The notes under the pieces were generated by a model. That model did no database searches, had not been told where the DNA came from, and saw nothing but the letters and a program-made list of their open reading frames with translations. From assembly GCF_045528445.1 (NCBI RefSeq), contig NZ_JBGQQU010000032.1, positions 1-42,952 on the forward strand: DNA of 42,952 bases. Direction: 5' to 3'. Origin of the DNA: Desemzia sp045528445 (lineage in GTDB: Bacteria > Bacillota > Bacilli > Lactobacillales > Carnobacteriaceae). Position 1 is the stretch's first letter. Every line of letters begins with the position of its first letter. Both the position numbers and the translations under genes were made by a program. Shown here piece after piece: positions 33,742-42,428 of this stretch.

Positions 33742-34269
33742 TTGAACAGAGTAAAATTATTATTACCAAGTATAGGGTATAAAGATGAAATTATGAACTA
33801 TCGGAAAGAATTTATTGAGAATCAGGACAATCTTGATGGAACAAGCTATTTAATCAATCATGCAAACTTTGAAGAATGGCTTAGTTCGGTCAATAATATT
33901 TTTCAAAAAGACACTGTAAGGAAAGGTTCAGTATCTGCGACTACATTTATAGCCGTTTCTCAAGAAGGCAGTCTCATCGGTATGATGAGTATTAGACATC
34001 AGTTAAATGACTATTTATTTCATTTTGGTGGTCATATTGGTTATAGTGTTAGAAAATCAGAAAGACAAAAAGGTTTTGCTACTGAAATGTTAGCATTGGC
34101 TTTAATTGAATGTAAAAAGCTGAAAATCAATAGAGTACTGATCACATGTGACAAAGACAATCTAGCCTCAGCAAAGACTATTCTGAATAATGGCGGAATT
34201 TTAGAAAATGAATTACTTGAAGGAAAGAAAATCAAACAAAGGTATTGGATAAATTTGGACAATGATTAA
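33742..34269 (+). CDS. GNAT family N-acetyltransferase
   Basis: 175 residues. The GNAT core shows TTFIAVSQEGSLIGMMSIRH, then GGHIGYSVRKSERQKGFATE with the RQKGFATEM cofactor loop, and ITCDKDNLASAKTILNNGGI, with the Asn/Ser residues typical of the family. TTG start 8 bases after TGGAGG. Substrate unknown. It follows the broken acetyltransferase by 95 bases, making a tandem of related genes. Confidence 0.83.
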   Translation: MNRVKLLLPSIGYKDEIMNYRKEFIENQDNLDGTSYLINHANFEEWLSSVNNIFQKDTVRKGSVSATTFIAVSQEGSLIGMMSIRHQLNDYLFHFGGHIGYSVRKSERQKGFATEMLALALIECKKLKINRVLITCDKDNLASAKTILNNGGILENELLEGKKIKQRYWINLDND

Positions 34270-34365
34270 CTAGTTCTACCCCATACATATTTTAATATTC
34301 GGAGTGCCAAATTAATTCTGATAAAGTTCTATGACGTAAAAAAATATAAGGAGCAAAGTCCATTT

Positions 34366-34917
34366 ATGAATAAGGCAATATTTTGGGACCTATTAGGTAC
34401 TTTAGGCGGAAATAGTCATTCTTTACTAAATATTGACTTCAAGTTCTTTGATCAAGCTATACCCGCATTACAAAAAGCTGCTCAAAAAGATTTTTTAAAT
34501 ATCATCATTACGAATCAAAGTCATATTTCTCATGGACGAATGACGCTTGAAGAATATAATGGTTCCTTAAAGAAGCTAGTAAACGAATTAGAAGATCACA
34601 ACATTAAGATAACTGAAGTGTATACCTGTCCACATGCCAAAATAGACAACTGCAACTGCAAGAAACCTCAGCCTTTATTTGTAAATGAAGCTGTTAAAAA
34701 ACATGATTTAGACCGATGAGAATGCTATATAGTTGGAGATTCTGGTAAAAATGATATGATGCTGGCAAAAAATGCCGATATGAAAAGTGTATTAGTCTTG
34801 ACTGGTGTGGGAATCGAAAGCTTGAGCAAAAAGAGACACTTATGGAGCAAAGCGAAACCGACTCATATTGCAGAGGATTGTTTAGATGCTGTAGATAAAA
34901 TAGTTTCCTATTCATAG
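34366..34917 (+). pseudogene. HAD phosphatase (HisB-N/GmhB-like) with an internal stop
   Basis: One continuous frame of 183 codons apart from a TGA at 34717-34719. Before it: FWDLLGTLG (motif I), IIITNQSH (motif II) and the zinc loop TCPHAKIDNCNCKKPQP, as in GmhB and HisB phosphatases. After it: CYIVGDSGKNDMMLAKNADM (motif III) and a normal ending. Motif I keeps the nucleophile Asp8, but the second Asp (D-x-D) is Leu10, so even a read-through product would probably lack the general acid. The TGA could come from CGA or TGG by one transition. ATG after AAGGAGC. Confidence 0.8.
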
Positions 34918-34989
34918 TAACCTTATGAAAAAGGAAGGAACATTATAGTCAAACAATCGATAAAAAATTTAAATGAAAGGAAGAGATAG

Positions 34990-36888
34990 ATGAATAACTT
35001 GAAGTACCGACCAACAAATTATGTAAAGGGAAAATGGCTTATTTTTATCTTTTCTATTCTTTTATTTTTAACGGCTTGTCAACAGAAAGAAGCTTCCTCC
35101 CAAATGGAAGTAGCCGAAGAAGTGCCAGAAAAAAGCCAAGTTATTGAAAATGAATATGCATTTAGCAAACTGTTTGGATACATACGCTTTTTTCATCCAA
35201 GTGATGAGGCAAGCGAACTAAATTGGAATAATTTTGCTGTTTATGGAGCAGATAAAGTCCTTGGAGCAAGAAATAATGAAGAATTGAGAGAAATACTAGA
35301 ACTATTATATTTGCCAATCGCTCCAACCATCGCTTTTTATGATCCTTCTTTAGAAGATTTTCCGTCAATTGATTCTCCGGATGGTGAACGTATTGCATGG
35401 CAACATAAAGGGTTAGGATTGGATGACTTGGTACCATCTATTTATAGCAGTGAACGAGTGCAGGCGAAAGTAGAGAATGGCGAACAAATATTAGGAGATA
35501 ATGCATTATTTGAGGAGTATCCAGAAGAAAATGATGTAATAAATGTTCAGTTAACAAATGAGCTGGCTGTTGTCGTTCCCTTGACTCTTGGAATTGAAAA
35601 AATAGATGGAGAAACGATGAATAACATTGCGCTTGAAGAAATGCAAACGATTGGCTCTACCGAAGAAAGCCGTAAAGCTTTTTCTCGTTTGGAAAGTGAG
35701 TCGTCTCTTGTCTCAGAAAGTCCAGAGGATAAGCATGTCCAATTCGCTGCAACAACTATCGTATGGAATAACTTCCAACATTTTTATCCGAACTTCCATG
35801 TCGTTGATACAAACTGGGAAGAACTGCTTATACCAACACTCGATAAAATTTATGAAGCTGATTCGGAAGAAAGGTATCTGAATGTATTAATGAGTTTGCT
35901 GGAAAAAACGGGAGATGGTCATGCCAACATTAGTGATACTCGTTTTCCACATACTAATTCATTTGTTTTAGAACCGGGAGAATTATGGCCATTCCAAGCA
36001 GACGTGGTAGATGGTGAAGTAATTGTGACTGCAACGGATGCTGAGTCACAACTTGAAGAAGGAGATCAGTTACTTACCATTGGAAGTATAGATGTAAAAA
36101 ATTGGATTGAAGAGATTCAAGATACCATTCCAGGGTCATCCCAATTAAAAGAATATCGAGCTCTGCAATACATTCGTGAGTTACCTGGAGAAAAAATGAC
36201 GATTGAACGAGACGGAACCGATCACACCTATACAGATGTTGAAAAGCTTAGAACATCATTAGATGAATTTTATCGCGAAGAACCCATAAAAGAACTGGAA
36301 GAAAACATTTGGTATGTAAATCTTAACCAACCAGTTTTAGATGCCTTAAAAGAGAACTTAACAACATTGCAAGCTGCAAAAGGGATTATTTTTGATTTAC
36401 GCGGCTATCCGTATTCATTTGCTGAAATGCAAGAAGTAGTACAGTTATTAGCGGATGAGCCATTAGCTGGACCAATATTTCGAATACATGCAGCGATTTA
36501 TCCAGATAGAGAATCTCCAATTTTAATTGAAGAACAACCTGTATTTGAAGCGAGCGAAAAAAACTTGGATAGCGAAATTGTTTTCTTAGGTTATTCTGGG
36601 TCAATGAGCATGCCGGAATATTTCTTGAAATACGTCAAAAATAATCAATTAGGAACTATCGTAGGTGAGCCAACAGCTGGTTCGGACGGTAATATGTATA
36701 CGTACTCTATTCCCGGAAGATTATTCGGTGGAATTACGATGGTCGAAGTCCTCAATTTAGACGAGTCACAAACCCACTTAGTTGGAGTAGAGCCTGATAT
36801 TTATGTTAACAGAACCAGAGAAGGCATTAAAAATGGAGAAGATGAATACATCAGTGAAGCACTTAAGTACATTCGTTCAAAAGAGTAA
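34990..36888 (+). CDS. S41 family peptidase, lipoprotein
   Basis: 632 residues. A signal peptide with lipobox LTAC puts Cys30 at the mature N-terminus, so it is anchored outside the membrane. Two helical repeats resemble each other (AFSKLFGYIRFFHPS and TIVWNNFQHFYPNF), a PDZ-like part lies near 335-415, and the S41 core follows: GIIFDLRGYPYSF, VFLGYSGSMSMPEYFLKYVK with the probable nucleophile Ser, GTIVGEPTAGSDGN and LVGVEPDIYVN. Processes extracytoplasmic proteins or peptides by family knowledge; target unknown. ATG after AAAGGAAGAG. It is the second S41 protein in the window. Confidence 0.87.
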   Translation: MNNLKYRPTNYVKGKWLIFIFSILLFLTACQQKEASSQMEVAEEVPEKSQVIENEYAFSKLFGYIRFFHPSDEASELNWNNFAVYGADKVLGARNNEELREILELLYLPIAPTIAFYDPSLEDFPSIDSPDGERIAWQHKGLGLDDLVPSIYSSERVQAKVENGEQILGDNALFEEYPEENDVINVQLTNELAVVVPLTLGIEKIDGETMNNIALEEMQTIGSTEESRKAFSRLESESSLVSESPEDKHVQFAATTIVWNNFQHFYPNFHVVDTNWEELLIPTLDKIYEADSEERYLNVLMSLLEKTGDGHANISDTRFPHTNSFVLEPGELWPFQADVVDGEVIVTATDAESQLEEGDQLLTIGSIDVKNWIEEIQDTIPGSSQLKEYRALQYIRELPGEKMTIERDGTDHTYTDVEKLRTSLDEFYREEPIKELEENIWYVNLNQPVLDALKENLTTLQAAKGIIFDLRGYPYSFAEMQEVVQLLADEPLAGPIFRIHAAIYPDRESPILIEEQPVFEASEKNLDSEIVFLGYSGSMSMPEYFLKYVKNNQLGTIVGEPTAGSDGNMYTYSIPGRLFGGITMVEVLNLDESQTHLVGVEPDIYVNRTREGIKNGEDEYISEALKYIRSKE

Positions 36889-37039
36889 TTGAAAAGGATT
36901 TTTTATGCTAGTTTATCGTTGTATATTTATGTTTATAAATCTGGATAACTGCTAAATTTCTAAAAAAGTATAATGAATAAATAAACTTTTAGTTAAGGAA
37001 GGTTTGAGATTATGGACTGGTAAAAAGGAGTGAATTGTA

Positions 37040-37417
37040 ATGAGCGATAGAGATCAGCAGAATAAACAGAATAATAACAGCACTATTAATAGCTCCCTGT
37101 ATGCAAGGGTAAATACAGGACAGAATGCTGGTAATAAATTTGAAGGCATGCAAATGCTGCATACTGGCGGCAGCATGAATAACCCTGATGAGAGAGTAGA
37201 CGAACACCAGCCACTTCTTAAAACATTTCTTTTTTACGTACTTACAGGAATCTTCACTGTTTTATATATATTGCTAGGATTGTGGATTTTCCAAGATTAT
37301 TTTTATCATGAAGGGTTAAATGAAATCCTACCTTCACTAGCGTTACTCCTTATCTCACTAATTTTAGGAAGTTTAAGTTCAAAAGGTATTCTAAAGATAT
37401 TTAGCAAAGCTAAATAG
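37040..37417 (+). CDS. Small two-helix membrane protein with Asn/Gln-rich start
   Basis: 125 residues. The first 60 are polar and low in complexity (DQQNKQNNNSTINSS), then two membrane segments (about 62-84 and 94-113) and a short basic tail. ATG 8 bases after AAAGGAG. No family recognised. It lies 151 bases after the S41 lipoprotein gene and 112 before a Nudix gene. Confidence 0.7.
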   Translation: MSDRDQQNKQNNNSTINSSLYARVNTGQNAGNKFEGMQMLHTGGSMNNPDERVDEHQPLLKTFLFYVLTGIFTVLYILLGLWIFQDYFYHEGLNEILPSLALLLISLILGSLSSKGILKIFSKAK

Positions 37418-37529
37418 TTAAGAGACGCCTTTGATAAAAAAGTGGTTGAACTTGTTTATGAATAGAAGAATTATCAGTGATATAACAGAATAGTTTAATC
37501 ACTCTTAGCTGACTAAAGGAGAGAAGTTA

Positions 37530-37916
37530 ATGAGAAACCGAAGTTCTGTTGTCATCATTCAAAAAGAAAAAATACTTCTTATTAAAAGAGTCAGAGAGGG
37601 AAGGGTATACTATGTTTTCCCTGGCGGTGAAATCAAAATAGGAGAAAAACCTGAAGCAGCAGCAAAAAGAGAAGCTTTTGAGGAATTGGGTGTGGAAGTG
37701 AAAATACTGGAATGTATGACTAAAATAAATTTTAATGGGACACAGTTCTATTACTTAGCGGGCATAATTTCAGGAGAAATTGGTACCGGAAATGGTGAGG
37801 AATATACAAGTGTATATAGAGAAACATATATGCCAATGTATGTAGAGATAAGCGATCTAGAAACGATGGATGTTATTCCCAAAGAACTCATGAAAGATAT
37901 TCTGTTACTTACTTAA
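37530..37916 (+). CDS. Nudix hydrolase
   Basis: 128 residues with a complete Nudix box, beginning GGEIKIGEKPEAAAK and ending REAFEELGV (about 32-55). The start RSSVVIIQKEKILLIKRVRE and YYVFPGGEI are usual for small Nudix enzymes. Substrate cannot be predicted. ATG after AAAGGAGAG. It is not close in sequence to the Nudix gene at 32638. Confidence 0.85.
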   Translation: MRNRSSVVIIQKEKILLIKRVREGRVYYVFPGGEIKIGEKPEAAAKREAFEELGVEVKILECMTKINFNGTQFYYLAGIISGEIGTGNGEEYTSVYRETYMPMYVEISDLETMDVIPKELMKDILLLT

Positions 37917-37976
37917 TTTATTGAAAAAGATTTATGTTGATTGTTATACTATTACAAAAGAGGAGTGGAGAAAAAT

Positions 37977-38378
37977 ATGTCAGTTACTATCAAACGTAAG
38001 ACGGGTTCCATAGGTATGGGAGCAAAATTCTCAGTGAAAGTGAATGGAGAAAAAGTCACAAAAATTAGCTATAAAGAAACTATAGAACTGGATATCAAAG
38101 GTGATAACTCATTATTGAGAGTATCACAGTTTGGGGCGCACAGTAATCAACTTGAAGTGAAAGATGGAAATGTAGTAGAAGTTACAACAACAAAAGTAGC
38201 TTATATTGTGTGTTTGGTACCTTTTCTTTTTATTATTGCTAGCAGCGTGATGGAAAACTTCTATTATACAACCAGCACTGTTGCAATAGTGATATTATTG
38301 ATATTGTTCGTTTTATTTACATCTAATAGTTATCGGTTAAAAATTGTTGATCATAAAGCTATTAATCAACCTTTATAG
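37977..38378 (+). CDS. Membrane protein with N-terminal beta domain, unknown
   Basis: 133 residues. The first 65 residues look like a small beta domain (MSVTIKRKTGSIGMGAKFSV, KVNGEKVTKISYKETIELDI), followed by two membrane segments (about 70-88 and 94-113) and a short basic tail. I chose the ATG at 37977, 8 bases after GAGGAGTGG; an in-frame ATG 12 codons earlier has no site. Family not recognised. Confidence 0.72.
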   Translation: MSVTIKRKTGSIGMGAKFSVKVNGEKVTKISYKETIELDIKGDNSLLRVSQFGAHSNQLEVKDGNVVEVTTTKVAYIVCLVPFLFIIASSVMENFYYTTSTVAIVILLILFVLFTSNSYRLKIVDHKAINQPL

Positions 38379-38496
38379 AAACGAGGTTTGATATAGGATC
38401 AAAGAAGTTAAAAAACTGATTTTCAGTTAAAGTATTCCACGAAATAAAAGCGTTTTTTTTATATTGCGCTCATAACTTAATTAGGGGGACTAAAGT

Positions 38497-39099
38497 ATGG
38501 AACAAATGCCATTTGAATCACCAACAGATCACTATGATGAACGAATTGCAACGATAGACGAGCAGATTTGTCAATTAATCAATCAACGGAAAGAACTATC
38601 AAATGATAATCCTGGCTTTCCGACTAAACGATACATTGCAGACTGGTCAAAAAAATACCATTTTTATGAAGGTTTTCTAACCAGCATTTTTTCAAATTTA
38701 TTTTATGAAGAAGTGCATAAACCTGTTATAAAACCAATAGGGTTTCGTAAAAATATTCCGATTTTAAAGTCAGTTGAAAGAGAAGATGAATTTTATTCAG
38801 TAACATTCCTACGTCAGTATGAGAATGCCAGTACCGTTCATTTGACTATTGATAGCAACGCTACTGAAGATATTTCTGAATGGCAACTTCGAGAAATGAG
38901 CCATTTTGAACTCTCGATTAAAGGATCAGACGTCCAATATGATTGTCGAAACGAAGGTGGCGGAGGTTCTATGGGTAGTGAGACCTTTATGTTCGTTGTA
39001 TCTCCTGCCTTACCTGACGATAAATCTAAGTACAAATTAGTCTTTAAAGAATATAAAGCACCATTTCAAAAGGAAACTGGTTTTGAATTTGTTGTATAG
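38497..39099 (+). CDS. Hypothetical protein
   Basis: 200 residues, soluble, no signal peptide. The N-terminal helix DERIATIDEQICQLINQRKE resembles the first helix of chorismate mutase-like folds, but no active-site pattern follows, so this may only reflect a coiled coil. The C-terminal half is rich in beta-strand-like stretches, with a glycine-rich turn (NEGGGGSMGSETF) near 152-164. ATG after TTAGGGGG. Family not recognised. It ends 18 bases before a strong terminator. Confidence 0.75.
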   Translation: MEQMPFESPTDHYDERIATIDEQICQLINQRKELSNDNPGFPTKRYIADWSKKYHFYEGFLTSIFSNLFYEEVHKPVIKPIGFRKNIPILKSVEREDEFYSVTFLRQYENASTVHLTIDSNATEDISEWQLREMSHFELSIKGSDVQYDCRNEGGGGSMGSETFMFVVSPALPDDKSKYKLVFKEYKAPFQKETGFEFVV

Positions 39100-39117
39100 A
39101 AAAAATTAATGAATAAA

Positions 39118-39159
39118 AAACAGATAAAAGTCGATTGAAGAGTCGGCTTTTATCTGTTT
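39118..39159. terminator. Bidirectional terminator
   Basis: Arms of 17 bases (39118-39134 and 39143-39159) pair with one T/C difference. An A-run precedes and Ts end the stem, so both strands may be terminated. It closes the plus-strand gene at 38497 and may also end the minus-strand group that begins at 40869. The rest of 39160-39402 shows no gene or other signal. Confidence 0.88.
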
Positions 39160-39402
39160 GATTAATTCGTTTCAGATATAGATTAAGCACAAAATAATAC
39201 TGATAAAACGGATAGAATAGAACAATCTTAAATCGTAATAAGTGCCATTGCTTCAAAATCTATTGGCAAATAAACATAAATATAAAACTATTCCTAATAA
39301 TAAAATAAGTGAGCAGACTTCTTTCTTTTTACGGTTCAATTTTAGTCATCTTCCGTTCACAGAAGATAGGATTAAAAAATCAAAATCTATTGAGGATTTT
39401 AA

Positions 39403-39618
39403 TCAAGAATTATATCCAAATATAAGTGTGATAAAGATAATATATACTAAAACTAATGTAATTACGATTCCTGTAATTAAACTGACTACCGCAGAAAGTC
39501 TGCTTTGTTTTCGTATTTTGACTCCACTAACTATGAGAAGTAATCCACCCAATAAAAATATAGATTCTACTAACAATATGGGCCATTTAAATTCTATCAT
39601 TGTTTGTATAAATTGCAT
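39403..39618 (-). CDS. Small two-helix membrane protein
   Basis: 71 residues with two membrane segments (about 11-31 and 41-66) joined by a basic loop (KIRKQSR). A near-perfect ribosome site, AAGGAGG, lies 7 bases before the ATG on the minus strand. This is why I accept it over the longer plus-strand frame at 39242-39640, which has no site. Family not recognised. It is last in a minus-strand group of three. Confidence 0.72.
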   Translation of the reverse strand: MQFIQTMIEFKWPILLVESIFLLGGLLLIVSGVKIRKQSRLSAVVSLITGIVITLVLVYIIFITLIFGYNS

Positions 39619-39728
39619 TGTGTACCTCCTTCATTATTAACATAGTACCAAATATTTCGGTTAATACAGTACAACAGCGTGCTAGGAAAGACTGAATGTA
39701 GTTTAATAAAATAGTAGAAAAATATAGT

Positions 39729-39986
39729 CTATTCAATTTCCGCATAAATAATCGTTATTTCTCCATCAAGTGAAACTTTGCTTGTTCCTCTATATTTATC
39801 CTCTGTGTTTTCCCATTGAATATAATAACCATCGCTTTCCTTTTCTGTTGAAATGATCTTAGCTGCTCCTAAGTCATTACTGTATTCTTCAACGATCAGC
39901 TCTTCAGCTTCAGTTTTAGAGATAGATGAGCAACCAGCTAATAGAAAAAGAAACACAATGCAAAATAGTAAAGTATACTTTTTCAT
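39729..39986 (-). CDS. Small lipoprotein
   Basis: 85 residues. Signal peptide MKKYTLLFCIVFLFLLAGC with lipobox LAGC gives a mature lipoprotein of about 67 residues. The mature part begins SSISKTEAEELIVEEYSNDL and ends in a strand-rich stretch (YYIQWENTEDKYRG, VSLDGEITIIYAEIE), like small PepSY-type domains, but that is only a resemblance. AAGGAGG precedes the ATG on the minus strand. It lies 40 bases after the larger lipoprotein gene. Confidence 0.82.
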   Translation of the reverse strand: MKKYTLLFCIVFLFLLAGCSSISKTEAEELIVEEYSNDLGAAKIISTEKESDGYYIQWENTEDKYRGTSKVSLDGEITIIYAEIE

Positions 39987-40026
39987 AAAATGACCTCCTT
40001 AGTTAAATTTTTCTTGTCAATAGAGT

Positions 40027-40869
40027 TTAAATATCTACATCAATTCCAATCGAAGAGTTATTGTAATCATCAATCATCGTTTCAATCGTCAAGGTGCCTG
40101 ATTGAATAGACTCGTTTACCAATAAATCAAAAGAGTCTTCTGTAAGCCTATAAACAAGTATGTTTTCTTTATTTATTTTCATAAGGACTTTCCTATTTGT
40201 AAATTCTGTATCCCGTTGCATTTCAATAGATTTCTTCAATGAAGAAATGTAAAAGTCATCTCTGTTTTCAGAAATCTGATTTTCTAAGGCTGTTTCAAGC
40301 TCTTCAATGTTTTCTTCCATTACAGAATCACGATAGTCTTCAGTGTAAGTAAGGTCATACACTGTATGACCGCCCTCGTTACTGAATTCTATTGATTCGA
40401 TATTTTCTGCCAAAATGTCCATTTCAATTAAGTCTTCTAAATATAAAGGGGGCAGATTACTTTCTTCCGCTATAATTTTCCATTCAGGAATGATATTTTC
40501 CTCAATGTACTCATTATGTTCGTTCACGATACCAAATCGTTGATACATTTTCCCAGATTGTTGAACTTCTTCTGTAAGAGTTCGAGTTTGATTGTCTAGT
40601 TGACCTATTGACGTCTGAGTGTACCAGATTGACTCATTTTCTAAATGAATAAAGGTTCCTTCACTGTTGATATCACTGAATTCTTTTTCTATATTTTGTG
40701 AGGCGGTATATGTATAGGTACCGTTTTTAAGATGAGCTGTATTTAGACTAGCTTCGTTAATAGCAGACAAAGCTTTATTTTTTTCTGCCAATTCTTTTTG
40801 CCCTGCACAACCTGTTAAAATTATTGCAATCATAATAGATGATAACCCTATAATTGTTACCCTTCTCAA
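40027..40869 (-). CDS. Lipoprotein, unknown function
   Basis: 280 residues from the chosen TTG (MRRVTIIGLSSIMIAIILTG, then Cys21), which has GGAGGAG 5 bases upstream and yields a proper lipobox LTGC. A longer reading to 40920 would place 17 residues before this and has no site. The mature protein is acidic, with repeated-looking strands (NGTYTYTASQNIEKE, VYDLTYTEDYRDS, NILVYRLTEDSFDLL), as in LolA/LppX-like lipid-binding lipoproteins, but I cannot confirm that fold. First gene of the minus-strand group. Confidence 0.8.
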   Translation of the reverse strand: MRRVTIIGLSSIMIAIILTGCAGQKELAEKNKALSAINEASLNTAHLKNGTYTYTASQNIEKEFSDINSEGTFIHLENESIWYTQTSIGQLDNQTRTLTEEVQQSGKMYQRFGIVNEHNEYIEENIIPEWKIIAEESNLPPLYLEDLIEMDILAENIESIEFSNEGGHTVYDLTYTEDYRDSVMEENIEELETALENQISENRDDFYISSLKKSIEMQRDTEFTNRKVLMKINKENILVYRLTEDSFDLLVNESIQSGTLTIETMIDDYNNSSIGIDVDI

Positions 40870-41000
40870 ATGAACTCCTCCAAAATGAATAGTCGTTTTG
40901 TGCTGCTTTGAAAAAATCAAAGATCCGTATCAGTCTCGTAGATGAGTGAGAATTCAAGTGTAATGTTCAATAATATAACTTTTGTTCTAATTTCTTATAT

Positions 41001-41009
41001 AGTATATCA
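41001..41009 (-). promoter_or_regulatory. Probable promoter of the minus-strand lipoprotein group
   Basis: On the minus strand, TGA followed by TATACT forms an extended -10 element, about 130 bases before the lipoprotein start codon. No good -35 is seen. The 343-base divergent gap 40870-41212 otherwise holds only AT-rich sequence; a TATAAT at 41160-41165 on the plus strand may serve the next gene. Confidence 0.45.
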
Positions 41010-41212
41010 TTCCAAAATAGAAAGTGCTTTAAAAACTTGAGCTTTTTTAAGCGGTTTTGTAGATAATTTTCAATTGATTTCTAATCTAGTCGACTCTACA
41101 ATGTATCATTTCCAAAAGACGAGCACCAAGAAAAAAGAACTTACACTATAAAAATGGTCTATAATAGGATAGGTATTACAAGTAAAAAGTATTTTTGAAT
41201 AGGAGAACAAGT

Positions 41213-41875
41213 ATGTGGTATGAAGATATATTTAAACAATTAGAGGAATTGCGGGATCCGGTTCGTGCTGTTCAGATGGGAGCTTACATGCGAAATCAGT
41301 TTCCTTTCTTAGGGATTGCAGCTGCTCCTCGAAAAGCCGTTTATCAAAAAGAATTTCATAAAGCTTTAAAAGAGAAAATCATTGATTTTCATTTTGTTGA
41401 AGTCTGTTTCTCAAAATCAGAAAGGGAATTTCATTATGCTGGCGTGGATTATTTACTAGCGATTCAATCCATTCTATTACCTGAAGACCTGATGAAAATC
41501 AAAAAGTATATTACGATGAAGTCCTGGTGGGATACAGTGGATGGATTAGATGGAGTAGTAGGCTCTCTAGTTCTACGTTATCCAGAACTAAAAGAAACCA
41601 TGGTTGAATGGAGTTTAGAAGACAATATTTGGATACGCAGAGTAGCCATCGATCACCAGCTGCTGTTTAAGGAAAAAACGGATACGGACTTATTAGCTCA
41701 AATCATTCAAAACAACTTGAACGATACAGAATTTTTCATCAACAAAGCGATTGGCTGGAGTTTACGTGACTATAGTAAGACAAATCCAGTGTGGGTGAGA
41801 AATTTTATAAATGAAAATAAACCTTCAATGGCTCCTTTGAGCATTCGTGAAGGTAGTAAATATATAATAAAGTAA
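41213..41875 (+). CDS. DNA alkylation repair protein, AlkD-like
   Basis: 220 residues of a HEAT-repeat DNA glycosylase that removes alkylated bases. Family features are PFLGIAAAPRKAVYQKE (near 25-41), KSWWDTVDGLDGVVG (near 103-117) with the Trp and Asp that line the active groove, WIRRVAIDHQLLFKEKTD, and FINKAIGWSLRDYSKTNP (near 182-199). I chose the ATG at 41213 (MWYEDIFKQLEEL), 7 bases after AGGAGA. It stands alone and follows the divergent lipoprotein group. Confidence 0.9.
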   Translation: MWYEDIFKQLEELRDPVRAVQMGAYMRNQFPFLGIAAAPRKAVYQKEFHKALKEKIIDFHFVEVCFSKSEREFHYAGVDYLLAIQSILLPEDLMKIKKYITMKSWWDTVDGLDGVVGSLVLRYPELKETMVEWSLEDNIWIRRVAIDHQLLFKEKTDTDLLAQIIQNNLNDTEFFINKAIGWSLRDYSKTNPVWVRNFINENKPSMAPLSIREGSKYIIK

Positions 41876-41912
41876 AAGCTTGTTTAACTATGAAATTCAA
41901 CTAAAAGAAAGG

Positions 41913-41981
41913 ATGAAAGCGAATGAAAAGTTAGGGCAACACTTTATTTTTAATCAAAAAATCAATACTAGCAATAGATAA
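41913..41981 (+). other. Short frame resembling the start of a KsgA/Erm-type methyltransferase
   Basis: ATG at 41913 after AAAGAAAGG gives 22 residues, MKANEKLGQHFIFNQKINTS then NR-stop. The LGQHF stretch is typical of the N-terminus of rRNA adenine methyltransferases, but nothing of the rest of such a gene follows in any frame. It may be a small remnant or chance. The surrounding 41876-42167 holds no other gene. Confidence 0.25.
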
Positions 41982-42167
41982 AAGGTATAGTGAATAAAAT
42001 AACAAACGATTGTAATTTATGTAGCTATTTGATTAAAACTGGAGTATATTTGATTTAATATAATTTATTTCTTTCTATAAACTAAGTTTTTTCAATCGAG
42101 AAAGTATCGTAACCATTAAAAAAAGGTTCTGAAATAGATAAATCATGAAGTAAGGGAGGTTTAAAAG

Positions 42168-42380
42168 ATGTTGGAACCTGGTGTAAAAAAGAAAATAAAA
42201 AATGCTTCTAGAGTAGTCTTTGTATGGTTTAGTCTAGCATTCCTTTTCAGTAGTGGGGAAGATATTCTTCCATCTTTTTTTATGTCTATCTATGCTGGTT
42301 TGATTATTGCTACGATATGTTTTTTATTATTTAATTTATTTGCCTATCTCTATCAATTTTTTCTACAGTTAATTAAATAA
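42168..42380 (+). CDS. Small two-helix membrane protein
   Basis: 70 residues with a basic start (MLEPGVKKKIKNASR) and two membrane segments (about 16-34 and 40-66). ATG 7 bases after AGGGAGG. No family recognised. It is followed at 49 bases by another small membrane-anchored protein, probably on the same transcript. Confidence 0.7.
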   Translation: MLEPGVKKKIKNASRVVFVWFSLAFLFSSGEDILPSFFMSIYAGLIIATICFLLFNLFAYLYQFFLQLIK

Positions 42381-42428
42381 ATTATGATGTTTAATTATTT
42401 GCTACTACGAATTCGGGAGCCAATTATT

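Noticed and set aside
39242..39640. 132-residue frame on the plus strand
   Set aside because: No ribosome site, low-complexity product, and it covers the minus-strand membrane protein gene, which has an excellent ribosome site.
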